From the NCBI GenBank assembly GCA_011176535.1, contig DUEP01000109.1, positions 1 to 32,254 of the forward strand: 32,254 nucleotides of DNA. Reading direction: 5' to 3'. Within the stretch, counting starts at the first letter, position 1. Each line of letters begins with the position of its first letter. The translations under genes were made by a program, and so were the position numbers. Positions 8,738 to 16,276 of the stretch are shown piece by piece. The stretch is from Anaerolineae bacterium (lineage in GTDB: Bacteria; Chloroflexota; Anaerolineae; Anaerolineales; DRMV01). Below the pieces are notes generated by a model. The model had not been told where the DNA came from. It did no database searches and was given only the letters and a program-made list of their open reading frames with translations.

Positions 8738-10380
8738 GATCTCGTCTCCTCCCAAAACCCATCGTCTGCGGTCAAAACAGGTAATACGATGCGGAAACAC
8801 GCGCCATCCTGATCCTCCGTGGCGCAATAGGTCAGCGTGCCGGCATGAGCGGTCACGATACCATAACTCACTGCCAACCCCAACCCGGTGCCGTTGGCCT
8901 TGGTGCTCACAAAGGGCTCGAACAAACGTTCCCGCACTTCGGCGGGCACGCCGGGCCCCGTATCCCGGATTTCCAAAACCACTTTTCCTTCTTCTGTCCA
9001 GCCCCGCACAGTCAACACCCCGCCTCCGGGCATGGCCTCCAGCGCATTGATAACCAGATTGAGCACCACCTGCTGCAACTGGCCAGCGTTCCCCAAAACC
9101 AGGGGCAAACCCTCGGGTACCTGACGCCGGACCAGCACCCTTTGCCGACGGCACTGTCCTTCCACCAGCTCCAGGACCCGATCCACCACCTGCGAAAGGG
9201 CCACCGGGCGGCGCTCCACCTCTTCGGGGCGGTAGTAGGCCAGCATCCGGCGCACCGTCTCCCGCAACCGGTGCAGTTCTTTCTCGGCCAGGTTCAGGTA
9301 TTCCTCCCGTTGCTCCTGGGGCAGGCCCGACCGCCGCGCCAGATGCAGACTGGTCAGCACGGCCTGCAAGGGGTTGTTGACCTCGTGGGCGATGACGGCC
9401 ATCAGCCGCCCCATGGTGGCCAATTTGGCCGCCTGGATCAACCGCTGGCGCGAGGCCTTCAGGTCGGCCAACGCCTGGCGCAGCGCTTCGTACAGGCGGG
9501 CATTGCGCAACGCCACCGCCACCGGGAGGGCCAGCATCTGCAAAAAGCGCATATCCTCCTCGGTGAACACTCCCTCGCGGTCCTCGTACGCCGTCAGAAC
9601 CCCCAAAATCTCGCCCTGATACTGCAAAGGCACGCTAAGCACCGAGCGGAAGGGGGCCTCAAAGGCGGCCTCTTTCCGGTGCTCCCAGCGGTTGAAATCG
9701 GCCACCCGAATCGCCTCTCCTGTGGCAGCCGTCCAGCCCGCCACCCCTTCCCCCAAAGGAAAGGTAATTCCGGTGTAATCCCGCCACGGTGAAGCCGAAG
9801 CCACGATCCGCACCATGCCTGCTTCGCGCTCCACCAGCCCGATTTCCGCCCCGCGCACCCCCAAAATCTGCTTCACTCGCTGCACGGTGTGCTGCAGCAC
9901 CGTTTGCATATCCAGGTTCGCGGTGATGTCCAGCGTGGTCTCCCACATCACCTGCCAGCGGGCCAAGAGGCCGCTATGGGCGTCGCCCCCGGCGAGGGGC
10001 GGTGCCGCTTCGGGGGCGGCCTCCCACAGACGCGCCAGCCAACGCCACACTCGGGTCTCCATCGCGGGCGGGCCGCTGACCAAAAACGCCTCCCGACGCG
10101 AGGTCACTGGCACCAACACCACCTGGCCGTCTCCTAAGGGGGCACCCTCCCCATGCCACCACCGCAAACGGCCCAGACGCACTCCCTCGCCTACCCAACG
10201 CGACGCTTCGTCCTGGGTCAGCCATGCGCTCAACGCCCGCCGCTGGCGCGGGGCCAACCCCACCGTCTGGCGTACCGCCCATCGTCCCTCTTGTTGAGCC
10301 ATCCACGCGGCCCATGAGGCCCCACTCAGACGGCAGGCCTCCCGAAACACCTCGCGACGCCAGCGCGCTCCACCGCTCAT
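8734..10380 (-). CDS. GAF-domain histidine kinase, NtrB-like core
   Basis: The 548-aa soluble kinase has three parts. An unassigned N-terminal region (1-130) is rich in Trp and Arg. A GAF domain spans about 140-310 (ITANLDMQTVLQHTVQRV to ALPVAVALRNARLYEAL). The kinase core has phospho-acceptor His332 in IAHEVNNPLQAV, an N box NLVINALEAMPGG, a G1 box DTGPGVP and a G2 box GTGLGLAVSYGIV. The NNPL and FVSTKANGTG forms are typical of NtrB-like kinases. No membrane segment is seen, so the signal is probably internal. It is the first gene of a two-gene operon with the response regulator. The start is ATG 10380. The TATAAT at 10387-10392 lies 6 bases before it and there is no proper Shine-Dalgarno, so the mRNA is probably leaderless. 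Confidence 0.92.
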   Translation of the reverse strand: MSGGARWRREVFREACRLSGASWAAWMAQQEGRWAVRQTVGLAPRQRRALSAWLTQDEASRWVGEGVRLGRLRWWHGEGAPLGDGQVVLVPVTSRREAFLVSGPPAMETRVWRWLARLWEAAPEAAPPLAGGDAHSGLLARWQVMWETTLDITANLDMQTVLQHTVQRVKQILGVRGAEIGLVEREAGMVRIVASASPWRDYTGITFPLGEGVAGWTAATGEAIRVADFNRWEHRKEAAFEAPFRSVLSVPLQYQGEILGVLTAYEDREGVFTEEDMRFLQMLALPVAVALRNARLYEALRQALADLKASRQRLIQAAKLATMGRLMAVIAHEVNNPLQAVLTSLHLARRSGLPQEQREEYLNLAEKELHRLRETVRRMLAYYRPEEVERRPVALSQVVDRVLELVEGQCRRQRVLVRRQVPEGLPLVLGNAGQLQQVVLNLVINALEAMPGGGVLTVRGWTEEGKVVLEIRDTGPGVPAEVRERLFEPFVSTKANGTGLGLAVSYGIVTAHAGTLTYCATEDQDGACFRIVLPVLTADDGFWEETRS

Positions 10381-10386
10381 AATTCC

Positions 10387-10392
10387 ATTATA
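10387..10392 (-). promoter_or_regulatory. -10 element of the kinase/regulator operon, leaderless
   Basis: Perfect TATAAT on the minus strand, with 6 bases between it and start codon ATG 10380. The expected transcription start falls on or next to the A of ATG. No good -35 is seen at the usual distance, which would lie near 10410-10415. Confidence 0.6.
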
Positions 10393-10421
10393 CCCTTTCT
10401 GCCGTTCCTGTTGCCCCGTGC

Positions 10422-10427
10422 TATAAT
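10422..10427 (+). promoter_or_regulatory. -10 element of polX, leaderless
   Basis: Perfect TATAAT, with 7 bases between it and ATG 10435, so transcription should begin at or within a base of the start codon. It mirrors the divergent -10 at 10387-10392; only 29 bases separate the two hexamers, so the two -35 regions must interleave. Confidence 0.6.
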
Positions 10428-10434
10428 TTTTGCC

Positions 10435-12195
10435 ATGGAAACCTACCTTATCTACCGCCTGCCTTCCCTCTTCCGCCGCATTGCCCTGCTCCTGGAACTC
10501 CAGGGCGAAGACGGCTTCAAAATCAACGCCTACCGCCGCGCGGCCGAGCGCCTGGCCAACACCGAGCCCGAGACCATCCGCTACCTCTGGGAACAGGGCC
10601 GCCTGACCGATCTCCCCGACATCGGCATGGCCATTGCCAAAAAGATCGACGAATTCCTGCGCACCGGCCATCTGGACTTTCTCGCCCGCCTGGAAGAGGA
10701 AGTCCCTCCGGGGCTGGTGGACCTGACCCGTTTGCCGGGGCTGGGTCCCAAGCGGGTGCGTCGCCTGTGGCTGGAACTGAGGGTCACTGATCTGAACTCC
10801 CTGGAACGGGCCGCCGCCCAGGGACAGGTGCAAACTCTCAAGGGCTTCAGCGCCCGCACCGAGGCCAGGATCCTCCAGGCGGTGCAAACCTGGCGGGAGC
10901 ACGAAGACCGCCTGCTCCTGGGCGAAGCCCTTCCCGCCGCCGAGGCCCTTCTGCACCGCCTTCGGGATCACCTGGCCGTGGTGCGCGCCGAATGGAGCGG
11001 CAGCCTGCGCCGTGGCGTTGAAACGGTGGGCGACCTCGACCTCCTCGTTGCCACCCCCAACCCCCAAGCCGTGCGCCGCCTGCTGGAAGACCTGCCCACC
11101 TGGGAAACCTTCACCCACAGCAGCGAAGAAGTGCGGGCGCGCTGGCAGGGCCTGCCGGTGCACCTGCGCTTTTGTGCCCCCGAAGCCTTTGCCGCCCAGT
11201 GGCTCTACGCTACCGGCAGCGCCGGCCACCGCCAGGGCCTGGCCCAATACGGGGCCGAACGCGGCCTCACCCTCACACCCCAGGGCTGGCGCGACGCCCA
11301 GGGCAAAACCCTGCCTGCCGACACCGAGGCCGACCTCTACGCCCGCGTCGGCCTCCCCTTCATCCCTCCCGAACTGCGCCAGGGCCGGGGCGAAATCGAG
11401 GCCGCCGCCCAGGGCCGCCTGCCCACGCTATTGCGCAGCGAAGACCTCCTCGCCGACCTCCACAGCCACAGCACCTGGAGCGATGGCCGCTTTTCCATCC
11501 GCGAGATGGCCTTAGCCGCCCTCGAGCGCGGCCTGCGCGTGCTGGCCATTACCGACCACTCGCAAAGCCTCAGCGTGGCCGGGGGCCTCACGCCCGAGGA
11601 CCTGCGCCGCCAGCGCGAGGAAATCGCCCAGGTTCAGGCCGAACTGGGCGACCGCATCCTCTTGCTGCAGGGCGCCGAGGTGGAAATCGCCCCCGACGGA
11701 GCCCTGGACTACCCCGACGAGGTGCTGGCCGAACTGGACATTGTCATCGCCTCCCTGCACACCCACTTGCGTCAGACCGCCAAGAAAATCACCCAACGCC
11801 TGCTGGCCGCCATCGCCAACCCCCATGTGGACATCATCGGCCACCCCACAGGCCGCCTGCTCCCCCACCGCCCCCCGGCCGACCTGGATATGGAGCGCAT
11901 CTTCGCCGCGGCCGCCGCCCATGGCGTGGCCCTGGAGATCAACGCCAACCCCCACCGCCTGGACCTCAAAGCCGAACACATCCGCCGCGCTTTAGCCCAC
12001 GGCGTGCTGCTGAGCCTGAACACCGACGCCCATCGTCCCGCCGACTTCGCCTACCGACGCTACGGCGTGCTCACCGCCCGCCGGGGCTGGGCCACCGCCG
12101 GGGCCATCCTCAACACCTGGCCGCCCGAACGCCTGCTGGCCTGGCTGCGCACCCCCAAACCCCAACGCGCCCAACCCTCTGGCAAATCTGAGTGA
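10435..12195 (+). CDS. polX: PolX: family X DNA polymerase with C-terminal PHP domain
   Basis: The 586-aa protein has the standard bacterial PolX layout. N-terminal helix-hairpin-helix regions (GEDGFKINAYRRAAERL; LPGLGPKRVRRL) come first. The nucleotidyltransferase palm has G189-S190 and the metal pair Asp200/Asp202 (GDLDLLV), and the thumb begins at YATGSAGHRQ. The PHP domain starts at about 338 (His343, His345 in DLHSHSTWSDG; then ITDHS, GAEVEI, SLHTH, GHPTGR, NTDAH). PolX acts in base-excision and gap repair, and the PHP domain gives Mn-dependent 3'-5' exonuclease or AP-endonuclease activity. The third palm aspartate, expected in a V-D-x-R motif, is His243 here (LPVHLRF), so polymerisation may be weak or lost, while the PHP metal site looks complete. 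The start is ATG 10435, just after the -10 box; a TTG at 10411 lies upstream of that -10 and is rejected. Confidence 0.93.
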   Translation: METYLIYRLPSLFRRIALLLELQGEDGFKINAYRRAAERLANTEPETIRYLWEQGRLTDLPDIGMAIAKKIDEFLRTGHLDFLARLEEEVPPGLVDLTRLPGLGPKRVRRLWLELRVTDLNSLERAAAQGQVQTLKGFSARTEARILQAVQTWREHEDRLLLGEALPAAEALLHRLRDHLAVVRAEWSGSLRRGVETVGDLDLLVATPNPQAVRRLLEDLPTWETFTHSSEEVRARWQGLPVHLRFCAPEAFAAQWLYATGSAGHRQGLAQYGAERGLTLTPQGWRDAQGKTLPADTEADLYARVGLPFIPPELRQGRGEIEAAAQGRLPTLLRSEDLLADLHSHSTWSDGRFSIREMALAALERGLRVLAITDHSQSLSVAGGLTPEDLRRQREEIAQVQAELGDRILLLQGAEVEIAPDGALDYPDEVLAELDIVIASLHTHLRQTAKKITQRLLAAIANPHVDIIGHPTGRLLPHRPPADLDMERIFAAAAAHGVALEINANPHRLDLKAEHIRRALAHGVLLSLNTDAHRPADFAYRRYGVLTARRGWATAGAILNTWPPERLLAWLRTPKPQRAQPSGKSE

Positions 12196-12211
12196 CTGGT
12201 AAAAAAACGGG

Positions 12212-12239
12212 TTGACAGGTCCAACAAAAGTTCTACAAT
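12212..12239 (+). promoter_or_regulatory. Promoter of the decayed toxin-antitoxin module
   Basis: TTGACA (12212-12217), a 16-base spacer, then TACAAT (12234-12239). This is close to the sigma-70 consensus. The predicted start is near 12246, about 27 bases before the antitoxin ATG. A partial repeat of the -35 region (GTTGACaGGTC and GTTGACgTGTC at 12211 and about 12260) might be an operator, which is speculative. Confidence 0.65.
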
Positions 12240-12272
12240 CTGCTCAGACAAAAAGACCAGTTGACGTGTCTC

Positions 12273-12523
12273 ATGCGATACGCTGTGGCCAAAGCCAAAA
12301 AATCCTTTTCCCGTCTGTTGCGCAAGGCCCAAACCCAACCCGTCGTCATCACCCGGCATAGGAAACCCGAAGCCGTGATGATGAGTTAACCGAATACAAC
12401 CGCCTACGCCGTCTTCAGGCCTACGAACAACTGCCGGCCCTGAACGAACGGCTGCGGGGTCAAGGGCCGCTCGTGGACGATCTGCTCCGGGCCTCTCGCG
12501 CTGACCTGGATCAACGGCGATGA
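12273..12523 (+). pseudogene. Phd/YefM-type antitoxin, frameshifted
   Basis: ATG 12273 opens a frame whose product has Phd/YefM features (VAKAKKSFSRLLRKAQ, then PVVITRHRKPEAVMMS) but meets TAA at 12387-12389 after 38 codons. The missing C-terminal half is intact in another frame from 12389 (TEYNRLRRLQAYEQLPALNE to the stop at 12521-12523). One deleted base at about 12387-12388 explains this: restoring it would give the usual M-S-L-x-E-Y-x-R-L junction. The antitoxin's job would be to bind the operator with its N-terminus and the toxin with its C-terminus. Its end overlaps the toxin ATG as ATGA, the normal layout of such a pair. A sequencing or assembly error is an alternative explanation. Confidence 0.75.
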
Positions 12524-12932
12524 AAATCATCGACGCCGGTGTCTTGCCACAGGCTTTCTTTCCCGATGAAGAAGACCACCCGACCGTCCTGGCGCTCCTC
12601 CGCGCTCACGCCTTGGGGGAGGAAGAACTGCACGCCCCCACCCTGCTGGCTTACAAAATCATCAGCGCCCTTGTGCAAGGCGTGCACGGGAACGTATCCA
12701 CCCGAACACCGCGTTGGAAATCCTGACCACCTTTGAAGGGCTGGGGATCGTTCTGCACGCCGTTCCCCTATCTCGCACCCTGAAACTTGCCCGGCGCTTC
12801 GGACGGTCGGCCTACGATGCCGCCTATCTGGCGCTGGCCGAGGCGATGGGCGCGCCTTTTATCACCGCCCACCAGCGTCTGTTCCATGCCATGCAGGCCA
12901 CTTTGCCGTGGGTTCATTTGCTGGGGGAATGA
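12520..12932 (+). pseudogene. PIN-domain (VapC-like) toxin, frameshifted and with altered active site
   Basis: ATG 12520 opens MKIIDAGVLPQAFFPDEE, the usual VapC start with Asp5. The frame then drifts to a stop at 12724-12726. The rest of the domain continues in another frame (NTALEILTTFEGLGIVLHAV, SAYDAAYLALAEAMGAPFIT, ending WVHLLGE). One lost base at about 12691-12692 joins them (GVHG-K-RIHPNTALE). Beyond the shift, two usual metal-binding acids are changed: the Glu expected in the Y-E-x-x-N helix is Lys46 (LLAYKIIS), and the last Asp of I-T-A-D is His (FITAHQRLF). VapC toxins are Mg-dependent RNases, so this copy should be inactive even if the frame were repaired. Confidence 0.8.
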
Positions 12933-12976
12933 ACCGCACCTCTCCCCTCCACCGACACGCCTCCACGAAGAACTCG

Positions 12977-13007
12977 TTGAGGATTTTCGCCAAACATCGT
13001 TTATAAT
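12977..13007 (+). promoter_or_regulatory. Probable promoter of the radical SAM gene
   Basis: A perfect TATAAT lies at 13002-13007. The best -35 match is TTGAGG at 12977-12982, with a long 19-base spacer. AGGAGG at 13032-13037 lies 12 bases before the start codon. The -10 is convincing; the -35 is not. Confidence 0.45.
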
Positions 13008-13049
13008 TTACCTTCTGACGGCAACCCTCCCAGGAGGTTTGGTTTCCTG

Positions 13050-15005
13050 ATGCTCACCCCACGCGATATCGAAGCCCGGCTGGCGCGCATCCTGCCCAAA
13101 GTGCGCAAACCGGCCCGCTACACCGGCGGCGAATACAACCAGGTGGTCAAGGACTGGGCCACAACCCCGCTTAAGATGGCCCTGGTGTTCCCCGACATCT
13201 ACGAAATCGGCATGTCCAACCTGGGGCTGGCCATCCTGTACGACCTCATCAACCGCCGCGAAGATGCTTTGGCCGAGCGGGCCTACGCCCCCTGGACCGA
13301 CATGGAAGCCGAGATGCGCGCCGCCGGCATCCCCCTCTACAGCCTGGAGACCAGGCACCCGCTGCGCGCCTTCAACATCGTGGGCTTCTCCCTGCCCATG
13401 GAGACCCTCTACACCAACCTGCTCAACCTGCTCGACCTGAGCGGCATCCCGCTGCGCAGCGAGGACCGCGGGCCCGACGATCCCCTCATCATCGCCGGGG
13501 GGCACGCCACCTTCAACCCTGAGCCCATCGCCCCCTTCGTGGACGCCTTCGTCATCGGAGAGGGAGAAGAGGTCATCCACGAGATCCTCGACGCCTACCG
13601 GGAATGGAAGCAAGCCGGCACCACGCGCGAAGACCTGCTCCACCGCCTCAGCCGGCTGTGGGGCGTCTATGTGCCCTCGTTCTACCGCGCTCACTACGAC
13701 ACCGACGGCATCTTCGCCCACATCGAGCCCCTCGTCGAAAGCGCCCCCCTACCCATCGTCAAGCGCATTGTGGCCCAACTCCCCCCGCCGCCCACCCGCT
13801 TAGTGGTGCCTTACATTGACACCGTCCACGACCGCTTCCCCGTGGAAATCACGCGGGGATGCACCCGGGGGTGCCGCTACTGCCAGGCGGGCATGGTGGT
13901 GCGCCCTGTGCGCGAGCGCAGCGTGGCCGAGATTGTCCAGGCCATCGAGGAAGGTTTACGCCACACGGGCTTCGAGGAAGTGGGCCTGCTTTCCCTCTCC
14001 TCCTCGGATTACACCCACATCCTGGAACTGGTTCAGGAAGTCACCCGTCGTTTCGGCAAGGCAGGCATCAGCATTTCGCTGCCCTCCCTGCGCATCGAAA
14101 CCTTCTCGGTCGACATCATGGAAGCCCTGGCGGTCACCCGCCGCAGCGGGTTCACCCTGGCCCCCGAAGCGGGCAGCGAACGGATGCGCAACATCATCAA
14201 CAAACCTATTCCCACCGAGCAGTTGCTTCAGGTGGCGCGGGAGATCTACCGGCGAGGCTGGCAGACCATCAAACTGTACTTTATGATCGGCCTGCCCGGC
14301 GAGACCGAGGAGGATGTACGGGCCATCGCCGACTTGGCCAGGGCGGTTCTGGCCCAGGGCCGCGAGGTCATGGGCCGACGCGCCCAGGTGCACGCCAGCG
14401 TGGGCACTTTTGTCCCCAAACCCCACACCCCCTTCCAGTGGGCCCCCACCGACACCGCCGAAACCATCCGCGCCAAACAGCGCCTGCTGCGTCAGGCCCT
14501 CCGCCGGGACCGCAACATTCGCCTGAGCCTGGTGGACCCTGAAGAGACGCTGCTTGAAGCCTGGCTCTCCCGGGGCGACCGCCGCCTGGCCGAAGTGGTG
14601 TACCGCGCCTGGCAAAAGGGCGCTAAATTCGACGCCTGGAACGAGGGGCGGCGTCTCGACCTCTGGCTGGCGGCCTTCGCCGAGAGCGGCCTGGACCCCG
14701 ACTTCTACGCCCATCGTCGCCGACTCATCGACGAGCCCTTCCCCTGGGACCACATCAGCGTGGCGGTGCGCAAGGAATTTCTCGCCCAGGATTACCTGCG
14801 CAGCCAACAAGGCGAGACGCGCATCGACTGCCGCCATCGCTGCTACGCCTGCGGCATCCTGCCCACCTTCGCCGACCTACGCTTCGCCCACCCCGGCGAG
14901 GTGTGGAAGTGCCCGGAAGTCAAGCGACCGCCCAAGCGCCGGGCGCCCTATCTGCCGCCGCCTCCGGTGCCTCAACCCTACCCCACGACCTCTGACCTGC
15001 GATGA
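13050..15005 (+). CDS. B12-binding-type radical SAM protein, TIGR03960-like
   Basis: The 651-aa protein has an N-terminal region resembling a B12-binding domain (ALVFPDIYEIGMSNLGLAIL; NIVGFSLPMETLYTNLLNLL; DPLIIAGGHATFNPEPIAPF; DAFVIGEGEE). A radical SAM core follows, with the 4Fe-4S cysteines Cys271, Cys275 and Cys278 (ITRGCTRGCRYCQ). Later parts include LAPEAGSERMRNIINK and a C-terminal Cys/His stretch (DCRHRCYACGI) that may bind metal. Proteins of this family occur with a DUF2344 partner, as here, where the next ATG overlaps the stop as ATGA. The reaction is not established to my knowledge; a link to tRNA or ribosome modification has been suggested for relatives. The start is ATG 13050, 12 bases after AGGAGG. 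Confidence 0.9.
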   Translation: MLTPRDIEARLARILPKVRKPARYTGGEYNQVVKDWATTPLKMALVFPDIYEIGMSNLGLAILYDLINRREDALAERAYAPWTDMEAEMRAAGIPLYSLETRHPLRAFNIVGFSLPMETLYTNLLNLLDLSGIPLRSEDRGPDDPLIIAGGHATFNPEPIAPFVDAFVIGEGEEVIHEILDAYREWKQAGTTREDLLHRLSRLWGVYVPSFYRAHYDTDGIFAHIEPLVESAPLPIVKRIVAQLPPPPTRLVVPYIDTVHDRFPVEITRGCTRGCRYCQAGMVVRPVRERSVAEIVQAIEEGLRHTGFEEVGLLSLSSSDYTHILELVQEVTRRFGKAGISISLPSLRIETFSVDIMEALAVTRRSGFTLAPEAGSERMRNIINKPIPTEQLLQVAREIYRRGWQTIKLYFMIGLPGETEEDVRAIADLARAVLAQGREVMGRRAQVHASVGTFVPKPHTPFQWAPTDTAETIRAKQRLLRQALRRDRNIRLSLVDPEETLLEAWLSRGDRRLAEVVYRAWQKGAKFDAWNEGRRLDLWLAAFAESGLDPDFYAHRRRLIDEPFPWDHISVAVRKEFLAQDYLRSQQGETRIDCRHRCYACGILPTFADLRFAHPGEVWKCPEVKRPPKRRAPYLPPPPVPQPYPTTSDLR

Positions 15006-15637
15006 CCCGACTACGCCTGACCTTCAGCAAAGACGAAGCCATGCGCTTCACCAGCCACCTGGATGTGCAGCGCACCCTGGAACGCACCTTGCGCCGCGCC
15101 GGGGTGCCTCTGCAACACACCCAGGGCTACCACCCGCGGCCCAAAATGCACATCGCCGCTGCGCTGCCCTTAGGCTGCACCGGCGAGGCGGAGTTGGCCG
15201 AGATATGGCTACGCGAAGAGCGTTCCCCCCACGAAATCCTGGCCGCCCTGCAGCCCGTTTCTCCCCCGGGGATGCACTTCCACCATGCCGAAATCATCCC
15301 CCCCGATGCCCCACCACTGCCCAACCTGGTCCGCGCAGCCGAGTACCGCGTCACCTTCCTTGACCCCATCCCGGATCTCGCCGAGCGGGTGCAACACCTG
15401 CTCAGCCAGCCCTCCCTGGAACGCATCCGCCGGACCAAAAAAGGACCCAAGCCCTACGACCTGCGCCCTTTGATTCTGGCCTTGGAAGCCCGGCGTGAGC
15501 CCCAGGCCCTGGATATGCTGCTGCGAGCCGAGCCCGGCGCCACCGGACGGCCCGACGAAGTCCTTGCCGCCTTAGACATCCCCCTTGAGATCGCCCGGAT
15601 GCACCGTACACGCCTGGTGCTGGCAGAAGGAGCGTGA
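15002..15637 (+). CDS. DUF2344 protein, TIGR03936-like partner of the radical SAM protein
   Basis: The 211-aa protein begins RLTFSKDEAMRFTSHLDVQR and continues TLERTLRRAGVPLQHTQGYHPRPKMHIA and ALPLGCTGEAELAEIWL, a typical DUF2344 start. In many bacteria it is separate, as here, or fused to the radical SAM protein. The ATGA overlap with the upstream gene indicates translational coupling and probable physical partnership. No catalytic motif can be named. The last 236 bases lie opposite the extended 3' end of the convergent acetyltransferase gene. Function unknown. Confidence 0.88.
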   Translation: MTRLRLTFSKDEAMRFTSHLDVQRTLERTLRRAGVPLQHTQGYHPRPKMHIAAALPLGCTGEAELAEIWLREERSPHEILAALQPVSPPGMHFHHAEIIPPDAPPLPNLVRAAEYRVTFLDPIPDLAERVQHLLSQPSLERIRRTKKGPKPYDLRPLILALEARREPQALDMLLRAEPGATGRPDEVLAALDIPLEIARMHRTRLVLAEGA

Positions 15638-16256
15638 GCCTTTCCTCTCGCGGGGGACGAATCATCTGAAACACGGTGGGCCCCTGGGGCAACTCCACCT
15701 TTCGCACCACTTCGAAACCGACCCGACGGTAAAACGGCAGATTGCCCGGATGGCCTGTGTCCAGATAAATCGACCACCCTTCCTCATCGCACCGGGCCAG
15801 CATGGGGCGCAGCAAAGCCGAGCCGATCCCGCGCCCCTGATGTTCAGGCAGCACCCCGATGAGAAACAACTTCCAGTGCGGATAATGGGGTTGCCGGGTC
15901 TCCACAAGACGCCACCACAGCAAACCACGCCAGATACGCTTGCCCAGCAACCTTACGATCTCAAATGGCTGCCTGATTTGCCCACGCCACCCCGGCGCCA
16001 CCTTTCCCTTCGGGGGAACCCACACGGACGCCCCTTCGCGTTGAGGCGTGGTGAAGACCGTCCCGGCCACCATCAGGGGCCGCAGAAAAACCGCAAATAG
16101 GGCTTCGAGTTTTTTGAGCCGCCTCCCGGCATCCGGGAACAACCACCGGTACACGGGGTCAGCCTCAAACGCCAGCGCCAACCTTCGTGCCAGGGTTTCC
16201 AGCGCCTCCAGAGGGGCTGAGACGACCGCCACCTGCCCACGAACAATCCCTTCCAT
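15402..16256 (-). CDS. GNAT-family N-acetyltransferase with an antisense-overlapping C-terminal tail
   Basis: The 284-aa frame codes for a GNAT fold in residues 1-205. The acetyl-CoA loop is in LIGVLPEHQGRGIGSALLRPML (V-x-P-x-x-Q-G-x-G-I-G), followed by YLDTGHPGNLPFYRRVGFEV and VFQMIRPP, the usual last strand. Residues 207-284 are rich in Arg, Gly and Ala and are encoded opposite the 3' end of the convergent DUF2344 gene. This tail resembles no GNAT extension I know and may simply be read-through after loss of a stop codon. It starts at ATG 16256, 20 bases after the gyrA stop, with a purine-rich Shine-Dalgarno, so it is likely transcribed with gyrA. It transfers an acetyl group from acetyl-CoA to an unknown substrate. 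Confidence 0.8.
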   Translation of the reverse strand: MEGIVRGQVAVVSAPLEALETLARRLALAFEADPVYRWLFPDAGRRLKKLEALFAVFLRPLMVAGTVFTTPQREGASVWVPPKGKVAPGWRGQIRQPFEIVRLLGKRIWRGLLWWRLVETRQPHYPHWKLFLIGVLPEHQGRGIGSALLRPMLARCDEEGWSIYLDTGHPGNLPFYRRVGFEVVRKVELPQGPTVFQMIRPPREERLTLLLPAPGVYGASGRSQGGCLRRQGLRRAVRWRRARLAAAYPGPGAHAGLPRPESKGAGRRAWVLFWSGGCVPGRAG

Positions 16257-16276
16257 TTCCTTTCTTCCAAACCGCC

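Noticed and set aside
10411-10434. TTG 10411 as an upstream start for polX
   Set aside because: It would place the start codon upstream of the -10 hexamer and adds residues not found in PolX; ATG 10435 gives the usual N-terminus.
12261-12266. TTGACG just before the antitoxin ATG as a second -35
   Set aside because: The 17-base-downstream position lies inside the antitoxin coding region and has no -10-like sequence.
13050-15637. Reading the radical SAM/DUF2344 pair as an undescribed system
   Set aside because: The two families are a known pair, often adjacent or fused; only their biochemical role is unclear.
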